Shown piece by piece: positions 1-6,597 of a DNA stretch of 25,549 nt (position 1 is its first letter; every line of letters begins with the position of its first letter). The notes below the pieces were generated by a model. That model saw only the letters and a list, made by a program, of their open reading frames with translations, was not told where the DNA came from and searched no databases. The translations under genes were made by a program, and so were the position numbers. Where the stretch lies: positions 1 to 25,549 of the forward strand of contig DASTRO010000269.1 in the NCBI GenBank assembly GCA_035761165.1, given 5' to 3'. This stretch comes from CALCHX01 sp035761165 (GTDB taxonomy: Bacteria; Gemmatimonadota; Gemmatimonadetes; Gemmatimonadales; Gemmatimonadaceae).

Positions 1-39
1 GCCGCCGCGGCGGCCGGTCACGGTCGGCCGCCGCGGCGG
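1..39. repeat. 15-bp perfect inverted repeat at the window edge
   Basis: Positions 2-16 are the exact reverse complement of 25-39, with an 8-base loop (17-24). Each arm is itself built around the palindrome CCGCCGCGGCGG. The RNA would form a very stable hairpin. No T-run follows on either side, so a terminator role for a gene left of the window is only a guess. Confidence 0.6.
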
Positions 40-100
40 GCGAAGCTGGCCGGGAGCGGCGCTCCGGAGCGGCGGGGCAAAATGTGACCCGCCGCACGGT

Positions 101-128
101 TTGCGCGTACTCGAAGTAGCGCTATACT
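101..128 (+). promoter_or_regulatory. sigma-70-like promoter for the LysM gene
   Basis: TTGCGC at 101-106 and TATACT at 123-128 are separated by 16 bp, close to a housekeeping -35/-10 pair. The AT-rich -10 stands out in this GC-rich sequence. Transcription would begin near 135, just upstream of the two possible GTG starts (163 and 223) of the following gene. Seen by pattern only. Confidence 0.5.
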
Positions 129-222
129 GACGAGGGGCGCCCGTCGCCCCTCCCCGATCCCGGTGGGTCGCTCCCCGCGTCCCACCGCCTGCCGTTCGTC
201 GTCCAAACCGCACCGCCGAGCC

Positions 223-1041
223 GTGTCCGTCTCTCCGCTCCGCTCCCGAGGCGTCCGCCGGGTGTGGGCGCTCGTCGCCGCCTCCACCCTCCTCCCCGCC
301 CTCGCCTCCGCCCAGTCGCTGCGCGGCTCCAAGGCGAGCATCCGGCGCATGTACAACCAGGCCGTCGCGCACGACCTGCACTTCTACGAGACCGCGTCCG
401 GCGTGCGCCGGGCCGTGAGCAGGGGCGACTTCGTGCGGCTGGCGGGGAACCGCGACTTCGAGCTGCATCAGGTGAGCTTCCCCTACGTCACCGAGCAGAC
501 CCACCTCTTCGTCGAGCGGCTGGCGTCGCAGTACCACGCCGCCTGCGGCGAGAAGCTGGTGGTGACGAGCGCCATGCGCCCGGAGAGCCGGCAGCCGATC
601 AACAGCGCCGATCTCTCGGTGCACCCCACGGGCATGGCCGTGGACCTGCGCAAGCCGACGAACGGGAAGTGTCTGCGCTGGCTGCGCAGCACGCTGCTGG
701 CGCTGGAGGATGCGGCGGTGCTCGAGGCCACCGAGGAGCACCATCCGGTGCACTTCCACGTGGCGGTCTTCCCGCGCCCGTACACGCGCTACGTGCGCGG
801 CGTGCTGGCCAGCGCCGACGACGACGCGGGGACGACCGCACCGCGCCGCGCCGCCGAGGAGACGCGCGCCACGGCGACCCACGTGACGATGGTGCGGCAC
901 GAGGTGGAGCGGGGCGACACGCTCTGGCACCTGGCCCGCCGCTACGGGACGACGGTGCGGAAGATCCAGGCGGCGAACCATCTCTCCACGACGCGCCTGA
1001 AGCCCGGCCAGGAGATCGTGATCCCCGCGTCCGGGCGGTGA
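223..1041 (+). CDS. Secreted LAS-type peptidase-like protein with C-terminal LysM domain (DUF5715-like)
   Basis: Probable exported cell-wall enzyme. From the GTG at 223 the protein has 272 residues and a compact signal peptide ending in ALASA-Q (about residue 30). An in-frame GTG at 163 would add 20 Arg/Pro-rich residues. The middle domain carries S-V-H-P-T-G-M-A-V-D (H134, D141) and H-F-H (H177, H179). This matches the His/Asp plus His zinc pattern of LAS peptidases (M15, VanY, MepA families). Residues about 224-268 form a LysM domain (V-x-x-G-D-T-L-W-x-L-A ... L-x-P-G-Q-x-I-x-I-P), which binds peptidoglycan. A DD-peptidase or endopeptidase role is inferred; similar DUF5715 proteins are uncharacterised as far as I know. 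The gene stands alone between its own promoter and terminator. Confidence 0.8.
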   Translation: MSVSPLRSRGVRRVWALVAASTLLPALASAQSLRGSKASIRRMYNQAVAHDLHFYETASGVRRAVSRGDFVRLAGNRDFELHQVSFPYVTEQTHLFVERLASQYHAACGEKLVVTSAMRPESRQPINSADLSVHPTGMAVDLRKPTNGKCLRWLRSTLLALEDAAVLEATEEHHPVHFHVAVFPRPYTRYVRGVLASADDDAGTTAPRRAAEETRATATHVTMVRHEVERGDTLWHLARRYGTTVRKIQAANHLSTTRLKPGQEIVIPASGR

Positions 1042-1073
1042 CGCGTCGCCGCGATCCGCGGCGAGACCGAACG

Positions 1074-1111
1074 ATGATGCCGCCGGCCAGTGCCGGCGGC
1101 ATCGTGCTTTT
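1074..1111 (+). terminator. Intrinsic terminator of the LysM gene
   Basis: The arms ATGCCGCCGGC (1077-1087) and GCCGGCGGCAT (1092-1102) are perfectly complementary around the loop CAGT, extend by a G-C pair, and are followed by TTTT at 1108-1111. The hairpin lies about 35 bases after the stop codon. It is the best rho-independent terminator in the window. Confidence 0.75.
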
Positions 1112-1132
1112 CGGGGGGGGGGCCCCGCGCCG
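1091..1132 (+). repeat. Poly-G-centred dispersed repeat, copy 1
   Basis: The core reads TGCCGGCGGCATCGTG, then CTTTTC, ten G (1113-1122), CCCC and GCGCCG. It aligns over about 42 bases with 9307-9347, which has ATCGTG, TATTTC, nine G, CCCCC and GCGCCG. The left part of this copy coincides with the right arm and T-run of the terminator at 1074-1111. Confidence 0.6.
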
Positions 1133-1454
1133 GATCCCACTCCTCGCCACCTCGCGCCCGATCCCAGTACGGCACCGTCGACCCGGGGGACGGTGGATGC
1201 GTCGGGAGCAGCACGGATGCCGACCGCTCGCTCCTCGCCTGGCCTGGCCTGTCGAGGAGGGGCCGGCATCACCGCCGAGGGGGGGCGCGGATCGGGCGGA
1301 TGAGTCGGACGACACGGGTTGCCCTGCGTGGCGCTCGGGACCACCGCGCCAGCGGCTGGGTCATCGGAGGAGCGGCGCACGGGCTCCGGCACCACACGGG
1401 CCTCCCGGTCGGGCGGAGGGGCAGGGCCGGGCGCCGGGCGGCTCGACGTATGCC

Positions 1455-1545
1455 CCCGTTCACTCCCGGTCCTGGCGCGAGGAGATGTGGAATGGAGCGG
1501 AACGGTCCGACGCATCCGCCTGCTTCCGAAGCATCCGGCCCCCCT
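1455..1545 (+). repeat. Dispersed intergenic element, copy A
   Basis: The 15-base core TCCTGGCGCGAGGAG at 1470-1484 recurs exactly on the minus strand at 23632-23618. Similarity continues loosely on both sides: GTATGCCC then TTCA upstream, GTGGA, GAGCG and CATCCGCC downstream. Outer limits are approximate. Confidence 0.45.
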
Positions 1546-1676
1546 TCGGCGTCGATGCCCGCCCCCAGCATCGGAGCCAGCCGCGCGAGGCGCCGCCCGC
1601 CCTGCCCCGGACCCTCGCCGACCGCGCACCTGCCGCGGCGTGGACGTCGGTCCCGACGCGCACCACGGCTCGTGCG

Positions 1677-1714
1677 AAACGGGGCGGGGCCTCCGCATCG
1701 GAAGCCCCGCCCCG
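1677..1714 (-). terminator. Intrinsic terminator of the MCP gene
   Basis: The arms at 1680-1695 and 1699-1714 form an 11-bp GC stem (GGGGCGGGGC against GCCCCGCCCC plus a closing C-G), one mismatch, four more pairs and a 3-base loop. On the minus strand the stem is followed by TTT (complement of 1677-1679). It lies 24 bases past the MCP stop codon. Confidence 0.7.
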
Positions 1715-1737
1715 CGTCGCACCCGCCTGGCGACCCG

Positions 1738-4371
1738 TCAGAAGTCGCCGAGCACGTCCTGGTCCTCGTCCTCGTCGAACGGGATCACCGTCGCCGGGTC
1801 CACCGCCACGGCGCCCCGGGCCGGCGTCGGATACGCCCGCGGATGTCCGGCCCCGAGCGGGCGGTGCGCCCCGCTGGGCCGCGAGCTTCCGTTGGTGCGC
1901 GCGGCACCGCTCGCGTGACCGTTCGCGTGGCCCTTCGCCTGCCCGTTCGAGCGCCCGTTCGACGACCCGTGGCCATTCGAGCCGGCGACGGTCATCCGAC
2001 CGTTCGCGGCCGGGGCCGCGTTCCCCGGCGTGCCGCCGCGCACCGCGCGGAGCGCCGGACGCCCGCCGCTGGCCGCGCGCTCGCCGGCGTGCGCCGTGGT
2101 CAGCGCGAAGCGACCCAGCGTCGTGCGGAGCGCGTCGGCCTGGCCGGCCAGCTGCTGCGCCGTCGCCGCCGACTCCTGCGAGTTGGCCGCCACCTGCTGC
2201 GTCACCGCGTTCATCTGCCCCACGGCCTGGCTGATCTGCGCCACGCCGCTGCTCTGCTCCTCGGAGGCGCTGGCGATCTCGCCCATCACCTCGCGCACCT
2301 TCACGATCCGCGTGTTGATGTCGCCCAGCTGCCGCAGCACCTCGGCGTTGGTCGCCACGCCGCCGTCGGCGTTCTGGACGGCCTCCTCGATGAGGGCGGC
2401 GGTGTTCTTGGCCGCCTCCGCGCTGCGGAGGGCCAGCGCGCGCACCTCCTCGGCCACCACCGCGAAGCCGCGTCCCGCCTCGCCGGCCCGCGCCGCCTCG
2501 ACGGCCGCGTTCAGCGCGAGGAGGTTCGTCTGGAACGCGATCTCGTCGATCGTCTTGACGATCTTGGCCGTCGCATCGCTCGAGGCCTTGATGCGCCCCA
2601 TCGCCTCCTGCAGGCGGTTCATCCCCGCCGTGCCCGTCTCCGCGCTGGCGCGCGCCTCGTCGGCCAGGCTGCGGGCGGTCTGCGCGCTGCCGGCGTTCTG
2701 CCGCGTGCGGCTCGTGAGGTCCTGCAGGCTGCTCGACACCTGCTGCAGCGCGCTGGCCTGGTCGTTCGCGCCGTCGGCCAGGGCGTGGCTGCCCATGCCG
2801 ATCTGCGCGGACGCAGCGGCCACCTGCTCGGCCGTCGCCCACACCTCGCTGAGCGCGGCATCCAGGTTGGCGGCGGCCGTGTTCAGCGCGTCGGTCAGGC
2901 GCGCGTGATCGCCGCGGTAGGAGCCCTGCACGCGCGCCGTGAGGTCGCGGTCGGCCAGGCGCTGCAGCACGCGCGAGGCCTCGTCGATCGGCTCCATCAC
3001 CGCGTCCAGCGTGCGGTTCACCCCCTCCACCAGCTCGCGGTAGCTGCCGCGGAAGCGCGAGGCGTCGCCGCGCGCCGTCAGCTCGCCGGCCTGGGCGGCC
3101 CGCGTGATGCCGCCCACCGTCTCGATCAGCTCCGCATTCGTCCGCGCCACCGTGAGGAAGGCGCGCGAGAGCTCGTCCTGCTCGCTCTTCGGCGTGACGG
3201 CGATCTGCACGTCGCCCGCGGCCACGCGCTCCGAGGCGGCGGTGAGCTCGCGCATGTAGCCCAGCAGGTCGGCCAGGCTGCAGACGAGGCGCCCGGCCTC
3301 GTCCTGCGTCATGGTCCGCTGGATGTCCTTGGACGTGTCGCCGACGGCCAGCCGCTCCGCCAGCTTCGCCGCGGCCACCAGCGGGCGCGTGATGCGCGCC
3401 GTGAAGTGCCACGCCAGCAGCCCGACGATCGCCGCCGCGACGAGCGAGACGAGGATCAGCGCGTCGCGCAGGTCCGTCGCCGCGGCGAACGCCTCGTCGG
3501 CGGACTCCACGAGGAGCACGCTGCCGCGGTTGCCGAGCAGCCCCGGGTAGCGCGAGCCGTCGTGATTGGCCGTCACCGGCGCGTAGGCGAGCACCGACTC
3601 GCCGGCGTCGAGCACCGGAGCGGTCACCGATCCGGCCGTGCCCGCGGCCACGGTCCGCCCGATCGCCGGGTCGAGGGTCTTCGCCAGGACCAGGGCGGGA
3701 TCGGTGGCGGCCACGATGCGGCCCGTCGAGTCGATCAGGAAGCCGCGCGTCGAGCCCTTGCCCGCGTTGCGCGCGGCCTGCTCGATCTGGCCGAACGCCT
3801 CGACACCGAGCCGCGCCCAGTCGAGGTCGACGAGCAGGACGCCGAGCAGCGTGCCGGTGCTGGTGCGGACGCCGTCCGCCAGCCGCACGACCGGCTGCCC
3901 CTCGCGGTCGCGCGTCGGCGTGCCGACGAAGATGCGCGTGCTGTCGGCGACGCCGCTGAACCAGGGCGCGCCGGCCGCCGGCTCGGCGCTCGCCCGCTCG
4001 GCCGCGCCGCTGGCGGCGACCAGGGTGCCCTGGGCGTCGTAGAGGCGCACCGCGCGCACCAGGTCGGAGCGCGCCTTGAGGCGTGCGAGCGACGCCTGCG
4101 TGCTGGTCGAGTCGCCCATGCCGAGCGCGGCGGCGACGATCTCGCCGCCGGACGCGGCACCCTGCAGCTCGAGCGCGCGCTCGTAGACCACGCGGTCCAC
4201 CCAGCGCGCCACCTCGCTGGCGATCTGGACCTTCGCGTTGCCGACCTCGCGCTCCACCGTGCCGCGCGAGTTGCGCACGGCGAGCAGCGTGGCGACGGCG
4301 AGCGGCACGACGGCGACGGCGAGGAAGAGCAGCAGGAGCTTGCTGCGGAGACTGCGATTCAGGCGTAGCAC
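1738..4371 (-). CDS. Methyl-accepting chemotaxis protein with several HAMP-like modules
   Basis: Transmembrane chemoreceptor of 877 residues that would signal to CheA/CheW. It starts at GTG 4371. TM1 is about residues 10-32, a periplasmic cache-like sensor spans about 33-300, and TM2 about 303-323. A HAMP domain follows (about 325-378), then further HAMP-like modules at about 379-417, 418-460 and 461-510. The signalling domain is about 515-755. Its conserved hairpin tip is visible at 608-646 (IDEIAFQTNLLALNAAVEAARAG in pieces, then GRGFAVVAEEVR). A Gly/Asn/Ser-rich linker (about 765-855) precedes an acidic tail ending DEDEDQDVLGDF. That tail may be a docking site for CheR or CheB, although it is not the classical NWETF pentapeptide. 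No che genes are nearby, so it is an orphan receptor whose ligand cannot be predicted. Confidence 0.95.
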   Translation of the reverse strand: MLRLNRSLRSKLLLLFLAVAVVPLAVATLLAVRNSRGTVEREVGNAKVQIASEVARWVDRVVYERALELQGAASGGEIVAAALGMGDSTSTQASLARLKARSDLVRAVRLYDAQGTLVAASGAAERASAEPAAGAPWFSGVADSTRIFVGTPTRDREGQPVVRLADGVRTSTGTLLGVLLVDLDWARLGVEAFGQIEQAARNAGKGSTRGFLIDSTGRIVAATDPALVLAKTLDPAIGRTVAAGTAGSVTAPVLDAGESVLAYAPVTANHDGSRYPGLLGNRGSVLLVESADEAFAAATDLRDALILVSLVAAAIVGLLAWHFTARITRPLVAAAKLAERLAVGDTSKDIQRTMTQDEAGRLVCSLADLLGYMRELTAASERVAAGDVQIAVTPKSEQDELSRAFLTVARTNAELIETVGGITRAAQAGELTARGDASRFRGSYRELVEGVNRTLDAVMEPIDEASRVLQRLADRDLTARVQGSYRGDHARLTDALNTAAANLDAALSEVWATAEQVAAASAQIGMGSHALADGANDQASALQQVSSSLQDLTSRTRQNAGSAQTARSLADEARASAETGTAGMNRLQEAMGRIKASSDATAKIVKTIDEIAFQTNLLALNAAVEAARAGEAGRGFAVVAEEVRALALRSAEAAKNTAALIEEAVQNADGGVATNAEVLRQLGDINTRIVKVREVMGEIASASEEQSSGVAQISQAVGQMNAVTQQVAANSQESAATAQQLAGQADALRTTLGRFALTTAHAGERAASGGRPALRAVRGGTPGNAAPAANGRMTVAGSNGHGSSNGRSNGQAKGHANGHASGAARTNGSSRPSGAHRPLGAGHPRAYPTPARGAVAVDPATVIPFDEDEDQDVLGDF

Positions 4372-4400
4372 GATTCCGATCCGGTGGTGGGCAAGACGGG

Positions 4401-4428
4401 GCGGCCGCGGCCCGGAGGCCGCGGCCGC
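4401..4428 (-). terminator. Hairpin between the TonB-like gene and the MCP gene
   Basis: GCGGCCGCGGCC (4401-4412) and its exact complement (4417-4428) enclose the loop CGGA, giving a 12-bp perfect stem 7 bases past the stop of the upstream TonB-like gene. The following minus-strand bases contain only a TCTTG, so termination may be partial and the two genes may still share a transcript. Confidence 0.5.
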
Positions 4429-4435
4429 GGCGCGG

Positions 4436-4852
4436 TCAGTGCGCCTTGTAGACGATGGGCAGGAGGACGCGCGTACGGACCGGCGCGTCGTTCACCTTGC
4501 CGGGCTCGAACTCGATCTTCTCGGCCACGGACTTGGCGGCGGCGGCCAGCGCCGGCACGGTGGCCGCGACGACCTCGACGGTACCGCCCTCGACCTTGCC
4601 GTCCGGTCCGACGACGAACTGCACCTCGACGGTGCCGTTCACGCCGGCGGACTTCAGCTTCTCCGGATACGAGCGCTGCACCAGCTGCGCCGTGCGCGTC
4701 ATGGACGCGATCTTGGGTCGGGTGGTCAGCTCCGCCGCGGTGTAGACCTTCTCCTGCGCGGCGGAGAGCGCCGGCAGCCCGGCGACCAGCGCGCAGGCGA
4801 CGAGGGCGCGAACGAAGAACTTCCGGGCGGAGGACATGCGACGAACGGCCAT
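4436..4852 (-). CDS. Exported stand-alone TonB C-terminal-domain protein
   Basis: A 138-residue protein. The ATG at 4852 is preceded by GAGGA at a spacing of 8 bases; a second in-frame ATG lies at 4837. A signal peptide (charged MAVRRMSSARKFFVR, hydrophobic core, LSAAQ at about 29-33) suggests export. Residues about 55-135 match the TonB C-terminal fold: R-S-Y-P-E-K-L-K-S-A-G, then G-T-V-E-V-Q-F-V-V-G-P-D-G-K-V. Classical TonB also has a retained membrane anchor and a long Pro-rich spacer; both are missing, so it probably does not energise outer-membrane transport in the usual way. Similar short TonB-domain proteins are common in Gemmatimonadota and Bacteroidota and mostly uncharacterised. 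It lies just upstream of the chemoreceptor gene. Confidence 0.8.
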   Translation of the reverse strand: MAVRRMSSARKFFVRALVACALVAGLPALSAAQEKVYTAAELTTRPKIASMTRTAQLVQRSYPEKLKSAGVNGTVEVQFVVGPDGKVEGGTVEVVAATVPALAAAAKSVAEKIEFEPGKVNDAPVRTRVLLPIVYKAH

Positions 4853-4891
4853 CTCTGAATTCCTCGGTGAGGGAAGCACGGGGACGAACGT

Positions 4892-4913
4892 GATACTGGT
4901 ACTGAGCAGTATC
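4892..4913. promoter_or_regulatory. Operator-like inverted repeat upstream of the TonB-like gene
   Basis: GATACTG (4892-4898) and CAGTATC (4907-4913) are perfect inverted 7-mers around an 8-base spacer, 40-60 bases ahead of the ATG at 4852. The site is AT-richer than its surroundings. Its position fits a repressor or activator site, but no regulator is identifiable here. Confidence 0.35.
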
Positions 4914-5010
4914 GGCCGCTGCCCCCACAGCTTGAGCGCCGGCCTTCGGCCCAACACGCTCCCGTCACCCGATGGGACGATTCGCCCCGAAGCGCGAGAC
5001 GCGAGACACC

Positions 5011-5062
5011 AGACGCGGGACGCGAGAGCGCCCGGAGGCCTCACGTCCCGCATCCCGCGTCT
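5011..5062. repeat. Imperfect hairpin downstream of the SDR gene
   Basis: AGACGCGGGACGCG (5011-5024) and CGCATCCCGCGTCT (5049-5062) pair at 13 of 14 positions around a 24-base loop. The flanks carry more copies of the related words CGAGACGCGAGAC and CTCGTG. On the minus strand the hairpin comes after the tandem array at 5073-5112. Confidence 0.5.
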
Positions 5063-5072
5063 CGTGTTCGGT

Positions 5073-5112
5073 GTGCCGGTGTCCCGGTGTGCCGGTGTCC
5101 CGGTGTCCCGGT
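5073..5112. repeat. Tandem array of five 8-bp units
   Basis: Five consecutive units of GTSCCGGT (GTG, GTC, GTG, GTC, GTC variants), then a degenerate sixth. The array begins about 30 bases after the stop codon of the minus-strand SDR gene (stop at 5144-5146). Confidence 0.8.
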
Positions 5113-5143
5113 GTCCGGTCTCTCACGTCCTGCGACGCCGCGC

Positions 5144-5932
5144 TCAGAGCAGTGAGCGCACCCACCCCCCGTCCACCTGGACGGACGTGCCGGTCACGTA
5201 GCTCGCCCGCTCCGAGGCGAGGAAGGCCACGACGGCGGCGAACTCGCGCGGCTCGCCGAGCCGGCGCATCGGCACCTCCTGCTCGAAGCGCGCGAGCACG
5301 CCCTCCGCCGTGCCGCCCTGCAGTGCCGCGTTGCGCTCGGCCAGCTCCACGATCCGCTGCGTGCGGTGGTAGCCCGGCATGACGTTGTTGACCGTCACCC
5401 CGTCGGCGGCCACCTCGTTGGCCAGCGTCCGGGCGAAGCCGGTGACGGCCGCGCGCACGCTGTTGGAGAGAATGAGGTTGTCCACCGGCTGCTTGACCGC
5501 CATGGAGGTGATGTTGACGATGCGCCCCCACCGCCGCGCGCGCATGCCGGGGAGCACGCGGCGCACGAGATTCAGCACGCTCTCCAGGTTCTGCCGGATG
5601 GCGTCGCGCCAGACGTCCGCGGAATGCGCCTCGAACGGCCCGGCGGGCGGGCCGCCGGTGTTGGTCACCAGGACGTCCACCCGCCCGTAGGCCGCCTCCG
5701 CGGCGGCCACCACACGCTCGACGTCGGCCGGCTCTGTGAGGTCGGCCGTGACGGCGGTCACCCGCGCGCCGGCGGCGCGCAGCGCCTCGGCCGCGTCGGC
5801 CAGCGCCGCCTCGCCGCGCGCGCAGATGGTGAGGTCGGCGCCCTCGGCGGCCAGCTCCTCGGCCACGGCGCGTCCGAGGCCGCGGCTGGCCGCGGCCACG
5901 AGGGCGCTGCGGCCACGCAGTCCCAGGTCCAC
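5144..5932 (-). CDS. SDR-family protein with altered active-site motif
   Basis: A 262-residue Rossmann-fold protein of the short-chain dehydrogenase/reductase superfamily. GTG at 5932 starts 3 bases after the cupin stop, with GGAAG upstream, so the two are almost surely co-transcribed. The cofactor loop reads A-A-A-S-R-G-L-G (13-20) instead of TGxxxGxG, and the usual NAG is N-T-G-G (91-94). The catalytic Ser is present (S143 in NITSM), but the YxxxK position reads S-N-S-V-R (156-160). Members of a BKR-like SDR subgroup share NTGGPP and LSNSxRA and are known to lack the canonical tetrad. Ordinary 3-ketoacyl-ACP reductase activity is therefore doubtful. The C-terminal V-D-G-G-W is typical of the fold. 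Substrate unknown. Confidence 0.88.
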   Translation of the reverse strand: MDLGLRGRSALVAAASRGLGRAVAEELAAEGADLTICARGEAALADAAEALRAAGARVTAVTADLTEPADVERVVAAAEAAYGRVDVLVTNTGGPPAGPFEAHSADVWRDAIRQNLESVLNLVRRVLPGMRARRWGRIVNITSMAVKQPVDNLILSNSVRAAVTGFARTLANEVAADGVTVNNVMPGYHRTQRIVELAERNAALQGGTAEGVLARFEQEVPMRRLGEPREFAAVVAFLASERASYVTGTSVQVDGGWVRSLL

Positions 5933-5935
5933 GCC

Positions 5936-6328
5936 CTACTTCCGATGGAAGTAGCTGTCCGTGCCGTCCAGCCAGTCCTGGCGCGGCGGGGAGAAGACGT
6001 CCACGTCGAGCGTGTCCTCCAGCGCCGTGGCCTCGTGCGGCACGTTGGAGGGGATGTGCAGCACCTCGCCGGCGCGCACCGTCACCTCGCGGGCGCCGTC
6101 CTCGCCGAGGCGGAAATGCAGCGCACCCTCCACGATGTAGGTGAACTGCTCGTTCACGTGCGCGTGCTTCGGCACCACGCACCCCTTGGCGAGGTAGACG
6201 TGGGCGAGCATCATCCCGTCGCCGGTGATGATGCGGCGCTCCAGCAGGTCGGTGACGCGCTCGCGCGGCATGTCCTCCCAGCGGAAGTGGCGGACGGACG
6301 ACGGGTCGGCGACGGATTGCTGCTCCAT
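5936..6328 (-). CDS. Single-domain cupin protein
   Basis: A 130-residue cupin. ATG at 6328 is preceded by GGAGG at a spacing of 4 bases. The first cupin motif is H55-A-H57-V-N-E60-Q61 with G68, and the second has H98 in P-S-N-V-P-H. H55, H57, E60 or Q61 and H98 are the expected metal ligands, so a mononuclear metal site looks intact. Such small cupins include isomerases, dioxygenases and sugar or ligand sensors, and the sequence does not decide between them. The gene is the first of a two-gene operon with the SDR at 5144-5932, which suggests both act on one small-molecule pathway, possibly catabolism of a keto or aromatic compound (inference). It is divergent from the glycosyltransferase genes. 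Confidence 0.88.
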   Translation of the reverse strand: MEQQSVADPSSVRHFRWEDMPRERVTDLLERRIITGDGMMLAHVYLAKGCVVPKHAHVNEQFTYIVEGALHFRLGEDGAREVTVRAGEVLHIPSNVPHEATALEDTLDVDVFSPPRQDWLDGTDSYFHRK

Positions 6329-6448
6329 GCGGCCTCCGGACGGGGCGGGCGGTGAGCGAGGGGCGCGCCACGACGGGCGGGCGCGGTGGGTGGGGCGCGC
6401 GGCGGCGCCGACGCACGCTCGCCGCTCGGCGACGCGCCCGCAAGGGCC

Positions 6449-6486
6449 GGCGATCGCCGCGGCGATCACGGCGAGCGATCATCGCC
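6449..6486. promoter_or_regulatory. Cluster of three GATC-containing palindromes in a divergent intergenic region
   Basis: GGCGATCGCC (6449-6458), GATCGCCGCGGCGATC (6452-6467) and GCGATCATCGC (6476-6486) are all perfect or near-perfect palindromes. They lie between the cupin start (6328) and the glycosyltransferase start (6598). Repeated dyads in a divergent region suggest a regulator-binding site. A weak extended -10 (TATTCT, 6530-6535) lies just downstream. Confidence 0.35.
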
Positions 6487-6597
6487 TGGCGCCCCTTGGC
6501 CCCTCCCGGCCGGCGCCGCGCGGTGAGAGTATTCTCCGTGACGCCGGCCGGGGTCCCGCGTACCGCCGGCGCCGTGCTCGCTCCCCAGCCCCGATCG

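Larger units (their letters stand above)
1042..1737. other. Gene-free stretch with dispersed repeats
   Basis: About 700 bases between the LysM gene and the 3' end of the MCP gene. It holds the two flanking terminators, a poly-G repeat core (1091-1132) and a second dispersed element around 1460-1545. Open frames cross it on both strands but read as Arg/Pro/Gly-rich low-complexity peptide and have no recognisable domain, so I call no gene. Confidence 0.6.

Noticed and set aside
264..2234. 656-codon plus-strand frame across the LysM gene and the following gap
   Set aside because: It is out of frame with a real gene, low in complexity, and crosses a strong terminator and the chemoreceptor 3' end.
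1090..4368. Very long plus-strand open frame opposite the chemoreceptor gene
   Set aside because: It is an artefact of high GC: the translation is Arg/Ala/Gly/His-rich without any domain, while the minus strand encodes a complete chemoreceptor.
5144..5932. Naming the SDR as 3-ketoacyl-ACP reductase (fabG)
   Set aside because: The YxxxK pair and cofactor motif are altered, and no fatty-acid synthesis genes are nearby.
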